Below, in pieces: positions 23,884 through 31,911 of a DNA stretch of 36,405 nt. Source of the stretch: Bacillus sp. (in: firmicutes) (GTDB lineage Bacteria > Bacillota > Clostridia > Lachnospirales > Lachnospiraceae); the NCBI GenBank assembly GCA_023666125.1, contig JAMPCN010000019.1, positions 1 through 36,405 on the forward strand. Reading direction: 5' to 3'. How positions within the stretch are numbered: the first letter of the stretch is position 1; each line of letters opens with the position of its first letter. The notes below the pieces were generated by a model. That model had not been told where the DNA came from. It saw only the letters and a list, made by a program, of their open reading frames with translations, and did no database searches. A program made the translations under genes and the position numbers.

Positions 23884-25500
23884 TTATTCTCCAAGCAGGC
23901 CTTTGATGCCCTCTTCCTTAAATATTCTTTTATAATAGACAAGTTCCGTCTGGATCAAATCGTCAATAACCTGCATTCCCAAAAGTTCCACAGGCGCTTT
24001 ATCGTCCGTTAAAAGATAATCTCCTTTTTCATATGGCATAATGCCATCCGCCGTCTTGGCAAGCATCGTCTGCAGTTCAGGGTCTTCTATCTTCTCCCTT
24101 CCGGCCTCAAAGTCGGCCATAAGCGAGGAATTTTGCGTTGCAAAAAGTTCCCTGTTGGTAGAACCCCTTACATCCACCGTATAAACATAATCAAAAACAG
24201 ACGCTATGGTATCGGACAGATATTCGTTGATGTTGCCCTCCGTATCCGTGTGCATATTCATATTTACCACCATAACGCCGTTCTCGTTCAAGTGTTTTTT
24301 CACAAGCGTAAAAAATTCGACGGAAGACATCTGAAACGGAATCGTGATATCCTGATAGGCGTCCACCATAATCACATCATAGGTTTTAGGAACCGCCTCC
24401 AAAAAACTGCGTCCGTCATAAGTCGTGACCGTAACGGAATCCGGCAGTTCAAAATACCGCCCTGCCAAATTCGTAATCTTTTCGTCAATTTCCACGCCCT
24501 CTATGGATGTTGTTCCGTAATAATGGCTGCACTGCTTGGCATACGTGCCGGTTCCCATTCCCAAAATCAGAATATCACCATCTGTTTTGCCCGCCATCAC
24601 GGGAGCCGCCATGGCATAATCGTAATACATGCCGGTTGCGCCGCCATCCTTTTTCATGATGGACTGGACGCCGAACAATACGTTTGTGGATAAAATAACG
24701 CTGTCATCCGTTTCCTTGACCTGTAGATAATTATAGATGGATTCCCCCTCATAGACTAAATTGCTTTCCCAGAAAGCAAAATCCGAGGACGCGCCCGATA
24801 TACAGCATAACGCATACAGGATAAGCGCTGCGGCGCACTGTTTCTTCTTCCTTTTCATACTGATAAAGTAAATCAGGGCAAGCAGCATCAAAATCCCCGC
24901 AAATATTAAAAACGTAGCGGAAGTGCCTACCGCCGGAATCGTCACAAATGTCGGCACAAAAGTTCCGATGATACTGCCTATCGTATTAAACGCGCCAAGC
25001 GAGCCTACCGTCCTGCCGCTCTCATCCAGGCTGCTTACCGTATATTTTACCAAAGACGGCGTTACCGTTCCCAGCAAAAATAACGGGAACACGAAAATTA
25101 CCATGCAGGCCAGAAACGCCGCACAGATTAAAAAATTATTGCTGATGGTAAAAACAAGCGCGGCCGAAATGGCAATGATAATGTATTTGCCCAATACCGG
25201 AATCGCCGCAATCCATATCGCCGCAATCACGATACGGATATAAAGTTTATCCGGATTGGGGTCTTTATCCGCGCTGCGTCCGCCCCATATATTACCAAGC
25301 GCCATGGCTATCATAATCGTTCCGATGATAATCGTCCATACAATTTGAGACGAACTGAAATATGGCGCAAGAAGTCTACTTGCGCCAAGTTCTACTGCCA
25401 TAACAGACATACCCGCGAAAAATTCCGTCAGATACAAATAATATTTGTTCCGCAAAATCCCCTGACTTTCAGGTTGTGCCTGCGTTATCGTTTTATCCAT
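23884..25500 (-). CDS. Fused MFS-like membrane/spermidine-synthase-like protein
   Basis: About 538 residues. The N-terminal half has seven to eight membrane helices (ELGASRLLAPYFSSSQIVW, IIIGTIMIAMALGNIWGG and so on to about residue 235). The C-terminal half is a Rossmann SAM/polyamine-synthase fold: ILILGMGTGTYAKQC, EGVEIDEKI, YDGRSFLEAV, YDVIMVDAYQ. This fusion is common in bacteria and is usually named fused MFS/spermidine synthase. The true substrate is not settled and polyamine synthesis should not be assumed. ATG 25500 is preferred over ATG 25509, which leaves almost no space after AAGGA. It lies between the DUF6033-like gene and rubrerythrin. Confidence 0.85.
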   Translation of the reverse strand: MDKTITQAQPESQGILRNKYYLYLTEFFAGMSVMAVELGASRLLAPYFSSSQIVWTIIIGTIMIAMALGNIWGGRSADKDPNPDKLYIRIVIAAIWIAAIPVLGKYIIIAISAALVFTISNNFLICAAFLACMVIFVFPLFLLGTVTPSLVKYTVSSLDESGRTVGSLGAFNTIGSIIGTFVPTFVTIPAVGTSATFLIFAGILMLLALIYFISMKRKKKQCAAALILYALCCISGASSDFAFWESNLVYEGESIYNYLQVKETDDSVILSTNVLFGVQSIMKKDGGATGMYYDYAMAAPVMAGKTDGDILILGMGTGTYAKQCSHYYGTTSIEGVEIDEKITNLAGRYFELPDSVTVTTYDGRSFLEAVPKTYDVIMVDAYQDITIPFQMSSVEFFTLVKKHLNENGVMVVNMNMHTDTEGNINEYLSDTIASVFDYVYTVDVRGSTNRELFATQNSSLMADFEAGREKIEDPELQTMLAKTADGIMPYEKGDYLLTDDKAPVELLGMQVIDDLIQTELVYYKRIFKEEGIKGLLGE

Positions 25501-25547
25501 TTTCCTCATTTCCTTTATGTCTGCATATTTTCGAGACAGGAAAGCAA

Positions 25548-26243
25548 TTAGATTGTAAAATCAAATTTAGAACCGGTCGTCGCCTTTTCCTCTGCCTTTA
25601 CCTTATCCCAGTCTACCGCTTTTATTTTATCCAAAAGCTCTTCTACGGAATCGGCCTCAACTCTTGTTCTCTTTGTACGTTCACCGGCCGCTTTTTCTTC
25701 CGCTTTCTTAGCCTGCGCCGCCCTTTCCTCTTTCTTGCTTTCTCTCGTTCTTTCTACAAATTCTCTCTGTCTTTCCCCTGCCTTTTCCAATTCGGCAAAA
25801 TAGGAAACCTGACCATCCTTGCCAATGGAGATGCCCATATGCGTTACATCATTTTTCTTATCTCCAAGCTGGCTTTCCATATCCTTAAGCTGTCCTACCG
25901 CGTCTTCCAGAATACCCGTATACTTCGCTTTCGCATCCTCATCCGCAGCCATTTCTTCCAATGTCTCCGGGTCAATCAATACGCTGTATTCCTTGGTTCC
26001 CCTGGACAGATAGGAAGCAGCTTCTTCGTCGCTCTCATAATCGGCAACGATAAAATCCATATTTTTATAATTCTTCTTTAATTCCTCCAACAGTTTCTTT
26101 GCCGCTTTACTCAACTGCACGTTGGATTCTTTCTTCTGTGTCTTATCGGTTTTGTCTGTGTCTTTCGTTTTTTTGGCCGTATTACTCTTTACCGTGTTGT
26201 TGTAATAGTTCTGATACGCGCCGTATCCCTCTACCTTGCTCAT
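25548..26243 (-). CDS. DUF6033-like protein behind a possible SigD promoter
   Basis: 231 residues, highly charged, no signal peptide or membrane helix. It starts MSKVEGYGAYQNYYNN, then has a Lys/Thr-rich linker, a central conserved block (LSKAAKKLLEELKKNYKNMDFIV then ADYESDEEAASYLSRGTKEYSVLIDPETL), a coiled-coil Glu/Lys region and a conserved C-terminal tail (SVEELLDKIKAVDWDKV). The DUF6033 name is from memory of this pattern and is uncertain; function is unknown. GGAGG precedes the ATG. The upstream TCCGATAT element and the presence of sigD in the window suggest a link to the motility regulon. Confidence 0.6.
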   Translation of the reverse strand: MSKVEGYGAYQNYYNNTVKSNTAKKTKDTDKTDKTQKKESNVQLSKAAKKLLEELKKNYKNMDFIVADYESDEEAASYLSRGTKEYSVLIDPETLEEMAADEDAKAKYTGILEDAVGQLKDMESQLGDKKNDVTHMGISIGKDGQVSYFAELEKAGERQREFVERTRESKKEERAAQAKKAEEKAAGERTKRTRVEADSVEELLDKIKAVDWDKVKAEEKATTGSKFDFTI

Positions 26244-26288
26244 TGTTCGTCCTCCTTTGACTCTTTGCGAAATCCGTTTCTTTTTACC

Positions 26289-26305
26289 GGTATTTATAAA
26301 ATACC
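26289..26305 (-). other. Short palindrome at the 5' end of the DUF6033-like transcript
   Basis: GGTATTT/AAATACC with a 3-nt loop. If the promoter at 26315-26340 is right, the hairpin would sit at the very 5' end of the RNA, where it could protect the message. Confidence 0.4.
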
Positions 26306-26314
26306 TTATAGGCT

Positions 26315-26340
26315 ATATCGGACGAATGAGCGTTTTTCTA
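26315..26340 (-). promoter_or_regulatory. Possible SigD (sigma-28) promoter
   Basis: The minus strand reads TCCGATAT (26315-26322), 7/8 to the SigD -10 GCCGATAT, with TAGA (3/4 to TAAA) 14 bp upstream, against a usual 15. The sigD gene is 7 kb away. Confidence 0.4.
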
Positions 26341-26347
26341 TAGTCTC

Positions 26348-27598
26348 TTAACGCATTTTTTCCTGTTTTTTCCGATTTTTCTCACGGTACATAAAAGCGT
26401 CCGCCTCTTTGACCAATTCGTCGATTGTCGTCATATTGGTATCGCCTTCGGTATACGCCGTGCCAATGCTGGCGGATATATAGCGCAGATGTTCATCCGC
26501 TTTGTAAACTTTCTCCAGGCTCTCTTCCAGCCATTTACGTTTCTTCTCCACTTCCTCCGGCACATGTTCGCCCAGTTCGATAATTAAAAATTCATCGCCG
26601 CCGGCCCTCGTGATAACGTCATCCGGCATACATTCCTTTAACATATCCGCAGTAACGGTCAACGCCCTGTCGCCCTCGCTGTGTCCAAACTCATCATTAA
26701 TGCTTTTAAAGTTATCCAAATCAATATAATAGATGGTAAACGGCTGACCCGCTTTTTCTTCTACGAACTGATACACATAACGCCTGTTATACAATCCCGT
26801 CAAAGCGTCGGTATTGGCATTGTTTAAAAGCATACGCTCATAGAGCCGTTCCTGCGTCACATCGACGGCCACGCCTACGGTTCCCATAACGGAACCGTCC
26901 AAATCGAACAACGGCGATTTATAGGTTGTCAGCTCCCGCATACTGTCGCCGATTTTAACGTTCTCCGCAAATACGCAGGTCTCACGTTTATCCATGACCT
27001 CATATTCAGATTCCATACAGATAAATTCCCCTTTGGCATATTCCTCAGGGTCAAGGTCCCAGATATAGAAATGCCCGCGTCCTTCTATCTGCGCCATCGT
27101 CTTATTGACAGCTTTACAGAAGCTTTCATTGACCTTTTTATGTACGCCGTCCTTATCCTTATACCAGACAAGATGCGGAATGCTGTTAATCGTGGATTCC
27201 AGATAATTTCTGGTCTGCCAGAAATCCTTGTCCTCCTTATATGCCTGCTGCCAGCGTAAAATACGGAAGCCCGCCTCGTCCTCCGACATATCGGCGTTCC
27301 AAATATCCCAAATGTCCGTAAAAGCATCCGTCAGTAACGGCATCTGTCCGTTATCCGCAAGCACAATAAGCTGCGCTTCCTTCTTCTTGGAGCCGCAAAG
27401 CATATCCAGCGCATCTTTTACATCCATCCCCTTAAGATTCGCCAGAATCACATCCGCCTTGGCGGACAGCGAAGCATCCGGCTTATCGCTTTTTACAAAT
27501 TCATGCGTAAAATGCGCAAGCGGCTGCACCTTCTGAATCACCTCAAATACGGCGTTTTGTACTCCTGTCAAATAAAAGTGAACGTGGCAATGATACAT
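26348..27598 (-). CDS. Diguanylate cyclase with receiver-like and PAS domains
   Basis: 416 residues. Residues 1-125 look like a degenerate receiver-type alpha/beta domain (ADVILANLKG, EAQLIVLADNG). A PAS domain follows (about 130-250, LVWYKDKDGVHKKVNESFCK ... GVAVDVTQER), then a complete GGDEF domain with TDALTGLYNRR, YIDLDNFKSIND, RAGGDEFLII (GGDEF at 333-337). It should make c-di-GMP from two GTP. The inhibitory RxxD site is MxxD (Met324, Asp327), so product feedback is probably lost. No membrane segment. c-di-GMP commonly controls motility, which fits the flagellar neighbourhood. It follows the tsf terminator; no clear promoter was seen. Confidence 0.92.
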   Translation of the reverse strand: MYHCHVHFYLTGVQNAVFEVIQKVQPLAHFTHEFVKSDKPDASLSAKADVILANLKGMDVKDALDMLCGSKKKEAQLIVLADNGQMPLLTDAFTDIWDIWNADMSEDEAGFRILRWQQAYKEDKDFWQTRNYLESTINSIPHLVWYKDKDGVHKKVNESFCKAVNKTMAQIEGRGHFYIWDLDPEEYAKGEFICMESEYEVMDKRETCVFAENVKIGDSMRELTTYKSPLFDLDGSVMGTVGVAVDVTQERLYERMLLNNANTDALTGLYNRRYVYQFVEEKAGQPFTIYYIDLDNFKSINDEFGHSEGDRALTVTADMLKECMPDDVITRAGGDEFLIIELGEHVPEEVEKKRKWLEESLEKVYKADEHLRYISASIGTAYTEGDTNMTTIDELVKEADAFMYREKNRKKQEKMR

Positions 27599-27621
27599 TC
27601 TCTGTTTCCCCTCTTTCCCGT

Positions 27622-27655
27622 TATAGAAGAAAGTCAGGCTTTGCAGCCTGACTTT
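27622..27655 (-). terminator. Terminator after tsf
   Basis: Perfect 9-bp stem AAGTCAGGC/GCCTGACTT (27631-27654) with a 6-nt loop, followed on the minus strand by TTCTTCT. It lies about 40 bases after the tsf stop. Confidence 0.75.
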
Positions 27656-27693
27656 GCAAGAACCATTTTATCTTACCCGTGATGATTACGATT

Positions 27694-28629
27694 TTACATT
27701 CCCATCTGTTTTGCAACTTCCTCTGCGAAGTTTTCTTCTTTCTTTTCAAGTCCTTCGCCGGTCTCAAAACGGACAAAAGATTTGATGGAAAGGTTTGCAT
27801 TATTTTCCTTTGCAACCTGTTCGATGTATTTCGCTACGGGCTGTTTTCCGTCTTCCGCCTTTACGTATACCTGCTCTAACAGGCACACTTCTTTTAATTC
27901 CTTATTCAGACGTCCGTTTACGGCTCCCTCGATTACCTTATCAGGCTTTCCTGCCATCTTAGGGTCATTTTTAATCTGCTCCGCAATAATGGACTTCTCA
28001 TGCTCCTTATATTCCTCGGATACATCCGCGGTAGAAACATATTTAGGCGCCAATGCCGCTACCTGCATTGCGATATTCGTCAACGCCTCTTTTACGGCGT
28101 CATTTACGACATCCGTAGCCGCCTCGACGATAACGCCGATTCTGCCGCCGCCATGCACATAAGTAACCGCACATCCCTCTGTAGCAACCACTTTCTGAAA
28201 TCTTCTGATATTCAAATTCTCACCGATAACGGCAATCTTATCTACCAATGCGTCTTTTACCGTCTTGGAAGCATCCAGATGCCATTTTTCCGCAAGAAAA
28301 TCGTCCAGGTTCGCAGCATCCGAGCTAACCGCCTGTGTGGCAACCGCTTCTACATATGCCTGGAAGTCTTCATTCTTTGCCACAAAGTCTGTTTCGGAGT
28401 TTACCTCTACAACCGCCGCTGTTTTATCATCTTTTACGGCCACACGGCAAAGACCTTCCGCTGCAATTCTGCCTGCTTTCTTCTCCGCTTTTGCCTGACC
28501 GTTCTTTCTTAAATATTCAACCGCCGCATCCATATCGCCATTGGTTTCCCCAAGGGCTTTCTTACAATCCATCATGCCTGCACCGGTCATTTCTCTTAAT
28601 TCTTTTACCATTGCTGCTGTGATAGCCAT
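27694..28629 (-). CDS. tsf: Translation elongation factor Ts
   Basis: Guanine nucleotide exchange factor for EF-Tu. 311 residues. The N-terminal UBA-like domain shows VKELREMTGAGMMDCKKAL, the core has VEVNSETDFVAKNEDF (the TDFV motif that enters the EF-Tu site), and VTYVHGGGRIGVIVEA follows. It lies 34 bp after rpsB with GGAGG and is closed by the terminator at 27622-27655. Confidence 0.98.
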   Translation of the reverse strand: MAITAAMVKELREMTGAGMMDCKKALGETNGDMDAAVEYLRKNGQAKAEKKAGRIAAEGLCRVAVKDDKTAAVVEVNSETDFVAKNEDFQAYVEAVATQAVSSDAANLDDFLAEKWHLDASKTVKDALVDKIAVIGENLNIRRFQKVVATEGCAVTYVHGGGRIGVIVEAATDVVNDAVKEALTNIAMQVAALAPKYVSTADVSEEYKEHEKSIIAEQIKNDPKMAGKPDKVIEGAVNGRLNKELKEVCLLEQVYVKAEDGKQPVAKYIEQVAKENNANLSIKSFVRFETGEGLEKKEENFAEEVAKQMGM

Positions 28630-28663
28630 CTATATTTCCTCCTACTCTTATATTCTCCCGCGC

Positions 28664-29434
28664 TTACTCTGCCTGTGCTATCTCTTCGATATCTTCCGCT
28701 GTCTCTTCAGCTTCCTCAGCCGCTTCCTGCTGCTCTTCCACATAAGCTTCCTCACCCTGATTTGCCTCGATAACGGCATCCGCCATCTTGGAAACAATCA
28801 GTTTTACCGCTCTGATAGCATCATCATTACCGGGAATGATATAATCGAGTTCTTCCGGATCGCAGTTTGTATCGCCGATGCCGATTAACGTAATGCCTAA
28901 TGTATGCGCTTCCTGTACGCAGATTCTTTCCTTTTTAGGGTCTACCACGAAAATGCAGTCGGGAATTCTTGTCATTTCCTTGATGCCGCCTAAGTTTCTC
29001 TCTAATTTATCCCATTCTTTTTTCAGTTTAATAACTTCCTTTTTGGGAAGCACATCAAATGTGCCGTCTTCCGACATTGTTTCAATCGCTTTTAATCTTT
29101 CCACTCTGGAACGGATGGTCTTAAAGTTTGTCAGCATACCGCCTAACCATCTTTCATTTACATAATACATACCGCAGCGTTCCGCCTCTGACTTTACAGC
29201 GTCCTGCGCCTGCTTTTTCGTACCGACAAAAAGAATCGTACCGCCCTGGGAAGCCACGTCGAATACCGCTTTGTATGCCTCATCTACTTTACCTACGGAT
29301 TTCTGCAGGTCAATGATATGAATGCCGTTTCTCTCGGTAAAGATATACGGAGCCATCTTAGGGTTCCATCTTCTTGTCTGATGTCCGAAATGGACACCTG
29401 CTTCTAATAACTGTTTCATTGAAATAACGCTCAT
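28664..29434 (-). CDS. rpsB: 30S ribosomal protein S2
   Basis: 256 residues from ATG 29434 ([20 protein letters not shown]). The GGAGG lies seven bases upstream, inside an apparent extra ATG at 29449 which is rejected. Conserved stretches: [80 protein letters not shown]. An acidic Glu/Ala tail ends the protein. It is preceded by a structured leader and a sigma-A promoter and is co-transcribed with tsf. Confidence 0.98.
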   Translation of the reverse strand: MSVISMKQLLEAGVHFGHQTRRWNPKMAPYIFTERNGIHIIDLQKSVGKVDEAYKAVFDVASQGGTILFVGTKKQAQDAVKSEAERCGMYYVNERWLGGMLTNFKTIRSRVERLKAIETMSEDGTFDVLPKKEVIKLKKEWDKLERNLGGIKEMTRIPDCIFVVDPKKERICVQEAHTLGITLIGIGDTNCDPEELDYIIPGNDDAIRAVKLIVSKMADAVIEANQGEEAYVEEQQEAAEEAEETAEDIEEIAQAE

Positions 29435-29464
29435 GTTTCTTTCCTCCATTTAGTTGTTTTCTTC

Positions 29465-29539
29465 CATATGCCGTATCCGGTAAGCACCTGCTCGTCTGCT
29501 AACTCCGTACCCGAAGCACCGGCAGACAATGGGCATATG
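29465..29539 (-). promoter_or_regulatory. Structured rpsB leader (candidate S2 autoregulatory RNA)
   Basis: An outer 8-bp stem CATATGCC/GGCATATG (29465-29472 with 29532-29539) encloses a 6-bp stem GTCTGC/GCAGAC (29494-29499 with 29522-29527). Inside it is a further small hairpin. The motif GGTGCTT...TACGG occurs twice. The element lies between promoter and start codon of a ribosomal protein gene, where proteins often bind mRNA to repress their own synthesis. Binding of S2 is inferred. Confidence 0.65.
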
Positions 29540-29588
29540 TGTTTTTTGCGTTTTATCATGAATGCACGGCCATGCCGCACACTTTGAC

Positions 29589-29617
29589 ACTATAACATAA
29601 AATTTTCATTGTTGCAA
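29589..29617 (-). promoter_or_regulatory. Sigma-A promoter of rpsB-tsf
   Basis: TTGCAA (29612-29617) and TATAGT (29589-29594) on the minus strand with exactly 17 bp between. It lies directly after the last gene of the fla/che operon and gives rpsB-tsf its own transcription start, with a leader of about 150 nt. Confidence 0.78.
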
Positions 29618-29629
29618 GCTTTTTTCCTT

Positions 29630-30358
29630 TTATTCCGCCCCCGTGATAATCCTCGCCATCTGCTCGTCGCTGGCGTCCGCAGGAATCGTATAGGTTCCCG
29701 GCCTGATTTTCTTATCATAGCCGTTCTCACATAAAAATGTATCGAAATTCTCCGGTGAGGAAATGGCTCCGATATCTGCCAGTTTCCTGCTGGCCGCATA
29801 GGAACCGTCGCCGCTTCCTATCGTAACCACCATATCCGCGTCCGTCTGTGTCCGGTTTGTGTTATCTGTAACCGCAGCCGCTGCATCCTGCCCCTCATCC
29901 GATTCCGTCTGCGCCTGCCGGTCGCTTTCGGTATTGGAGGCTGCCTGTGTCCGCTGTTCGCTTGCGGTGTTTGAAACCGCCTGTGTCTGCTGCCCGTCTC
30001 CCGCGCCTACATCTGCCTGCGGCTGTTCCTGCCGATTAACTGCGGTATTCGCATCCGCCTGCGGCTGCCGGCTGTCTCCATCACTTACGGCTGCCGATGT
30101 CTGCTGTTTGGTATCTTCATCTGCCGCTGTATCACCATCTTGCGCGGCGTTTTCGCCGGTGGCGTCCTCTGCATCAGCATCTTCCTTTTTGGCCGCGTTC
30201 TCCGACAAAACCGTGTCTTCTATCATGCCAAGCTGTTTGGCCCGTCTAATGACTTCCGCATCCGTCATCGTCCGGCTGCGCGGCGTCACAACCGCCATAA
30301 TAATGGCCGTTACGATGATGCCAAGGCCAAGGCCCCGTAAATAGTATTTCAATTCCAT
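29630..30358 (-). CDS. Membrane-anchored protein with an MltG/YceG-like N-subdomain only
   Basis: 242 residues. A membrane helix (LGLGIIVTAIIMAVV, about 10-24) is followed by TDAEVIRRAKQLGMIE and a long Gln/Ala/Asp/Thr-rich repetitive linker (about 60-180, with repeats such as QTQAVSNTASEQ). A C-terminal block follows (NFDTFLCENGYDKKIRPGTY then TIPADASDEQMARIITG) that resembles the LysM-like start of endolytic transglycosylase MltG. The catalytic transglycosylase part is absent, so it is not expected to cut glycan. It is last in the fla/che operon, 29 bp after the SwrB-position gene. The similarity is by pattern; the function is unknown. Confidence 0.6.
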   Translation of the reverse strand: MELKYYLRGLGLGIIVTAIIMAVVTPRSRTMTDAEVIRRAKQLGMIEDTVLSENAAKKEDADAEDATGENAAQDGDTAADEDTKQQTSAAVSDGDSRQPQADANTAVNRQEQPQADVGAGDGQQTQAVSNTASEQRTQAASNTESDRQAQTESDEGQDAAAAVTDNTNRTQTDADMVVTIGSGDGSYAASRKLADIGAISSPENFDTFLCENGYDKKIRPGTYTIPADASDEQMARIITGAE

Positions 30359-30387
30359 AACTCACCTGCCATTTATTACTCTTTTGC

Positions 30388-31521
30388 CTACATGCTTTCA
30401 AACAAATCAATGACTAATTTTACTTCGCCAAGACCCAAGCCCAGCTCCTTTGCTATCGCCATGTTCGACTTGCCCGCCTTATGCAGCTCCAGTATTCTTT
30501 CGTTGCTGTTTCTGCCCTTGTCTTTTCCGTTGGCGAACTGAATATTGACCGACTTTGTTTCCGACTGTCTCTTAGCCGGTCTGCGCCGCGGCTGCTGTAC
30601 CTGTGCCGGTTTTGCCTGCTGTGGCTGCGGCTGTATCGGCTGTGGACGCGCAGGCTGTACATATTCCTGCATATAATCGTCTTGTGGTATATAGTCATCT
30701 TCCGCTATATCATCATCCTCCGGCATCCCGCCCGCGACATAGTCGCCGTCTACGTCATGGATAATCTCCACTCTCGGCGGAGTGATAGGCATAAACATAT
30801 CTTCCTCTTCCGGCTCTTCGGCCTCGTATATATCCTCTTCGTCTTCGTACGCTAACGCCAGCTCTTCTCTCATGGTCGTATAATACGGCGTTTCTTCTGT
30901 CTCCGGCAATACCGGCGCTTCTTCCGCCGTCTCATAAACCGGCGTCTTCTCTTGATACATAACCGCCGCGTTTTGTCTGATAGTCTTATTAAAATCCTTG
31001 ATTTCCAATACGGCTTCCATGACGTTTCGGGCGGTTTCGTCCGCATCTTTTACCGTCATTTCCACTTCCTCAACGGCTCTTTGCACCTCTTCGGCCGTTA
31101 TCTGCGCATCCCGCACCGTCTGCTTTACTTCCTGCGCGGTTCCTGCCGCGTCGGAAATGGTTTCTTTCAGATTATCATGTTTATCGTTCAGCATATCATA
31201 TAAGAAAAGAACTTCTTTATGATTCTTATTGATTTCCTCCAAGACGGTGTCGGAATATTCATTGACCGCCATAATCTTTTCGTTGGTGACTCTTTCCATC
31301 GAACGTTCCGTTTTTTCAATCGCATACGTAACGGACTCATCTATAATATCGAAGATATGCTCTTTTGCACTGTCCACTTCCCTGTCAACCAGTTTCCTGA
31401 CCTCATCTTCACTGATAAGACGAAATTCCTCGTCCATATCATTTTTCTTGGCCGGCAGAAGATAGCCTAATGCAAGAATTATAACACCCGCTATGATTAT
31501 AATAATACCAGTAATACTCAT
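30388..31521 (-). CDS. SwrB-position membrane/coiled-coil protein with C-terminal helix-turn-helix (DUF6115-like)
   Basis: 377 residues. One N-terminal membrane helix (ITGIIIIIAGVIILALGYLL), a long coiled-coil region rich in Glu/Val (about 35-180), a Pro/Gln/Glu-rich linker, and a C-terminal helix-turn-helix block (ERILELHKAGKSNMAIAKEL then GLGLGEVKLVIDL) of DUF6115 type. It lies between sigD and rpsB, exactly where Bacillus subtilis has swrB, which activates flagellar assembly and SigD. The architecture (anchor, coiled coil, small C-terminal helical end) is similar, but sequence identity to SwrB is not visible, so the shared role is inferred from position. Confidence 0.65.
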   Translation of the reverse strand: MSITGIIIIIAGVIILALGYLLPAKKNDMDEEFRLISEDEVRKLVDREVDSAKEHIFDIIDESVTYAIEKTERSMERVTNEKIMAVNEYSDTVLEEINKNHKEVLFLYDMLNDKHDNLKETISDAAGTAQEVKQTVRDAQITAEEVQRAVEEVEMTVKDADETARNVMEAVLEIKDFNKTIRQNAAVMYQEKTPVYETAEEAPVLPETEETPYYTTMREELALAYEDEEDIYEAEEPEEEDMFMPITPPRVEIIHDVDGDYVAGGMPEDDDIAEDDYIPQDDYMQEYVQPARPQPIQPQPQQAKPAQVQQPRRRPAKRQSETKSVNIQFANGKDKGRNSNERILELHKAGKSNMAIAKELGLGLGEVKLVIDLFESM

Positions 31522-31548
31522 TTCATCCTCCGTTGTATGCCTGCACTG

Positions 31549-31869
31549 TTATAGCGATATATCAAAATTGCTGATTCCTTTTAAGATAACCTTTCCGTCA
31601 GCTTCTTTTTCCTTTTTATTTTTTCCTCTCCGGCCGCCGTCTCCGCTATATTCGTTACTGCCCTTTTCCTTGGCGTCGAACTTCTTATTCTGATATTCCG
31701 GCTGTTCTCCGCGGTTTACCTTTGCCAACTGGTTTTCCACATGTTTTGCAAACTGCATACCAACATTGGACTGCTCCACCATGCCCTTTGTGTCTTCACT
31801 GTGTTTATACGCCGTAAAGTCCTGCGCTCTGGTAATCTGGCCCTGTAATTCAATCTGTCCTATTGCCAT
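31549..31869 (-). CDS. Small hypothetical protein of the sigD-swrB interval
   Basis: 106 residues, hydrophilic, no signal peptide or membrane segment. It starts MAIGQIELQGQITRAQDFTA, has a Lys/Gly/Asn-rich disordered middle and ends in VILKGISNFDISL. I do not recognise a domain. A GGGGG ribosome binding site precedes the ATG and it is placed tightly between the FapA-like gene and the SwrB-position gene, so it is co-transcribed with motility genes. Confidence 0.6.
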   Translation of the reverse strand: MAIGQIELQGQITRAQDFTAYKHSEDTKGMVEQSNVGMQFAKHVENQLAKVNRGEQPEYQNKKFDAKEKGSNEYSGDGGRRGKNKKEKEADGKVILKGISNFDISL

Positions 31870-31911
31870 TGATATGCCCCCTTTCCCATCTGCGGATTTG
31901 CCGCAGCAAAA

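Noticed and set aside
23884-25500. True spermidine synthase (speE)
   Set aside because: The SAM-fold half is fused to a membrane domain; this fusion family is not shown to make spermidine, so no gene symbol is given.
29435-29449. Extended N-terminus of S2 starting at 29449
   Set aside because: The extra ATG is part of the GGAGG ribosome binding site and S2 proteins start with MSVISMK-like residues.
29859-30344. A Cys/Ser-rich plus-strand frame opposite the MltG-like gene
   Set aside because: It mirrors the Gln/Ala/Asp repeats of the real gene; no ribosome binding site.
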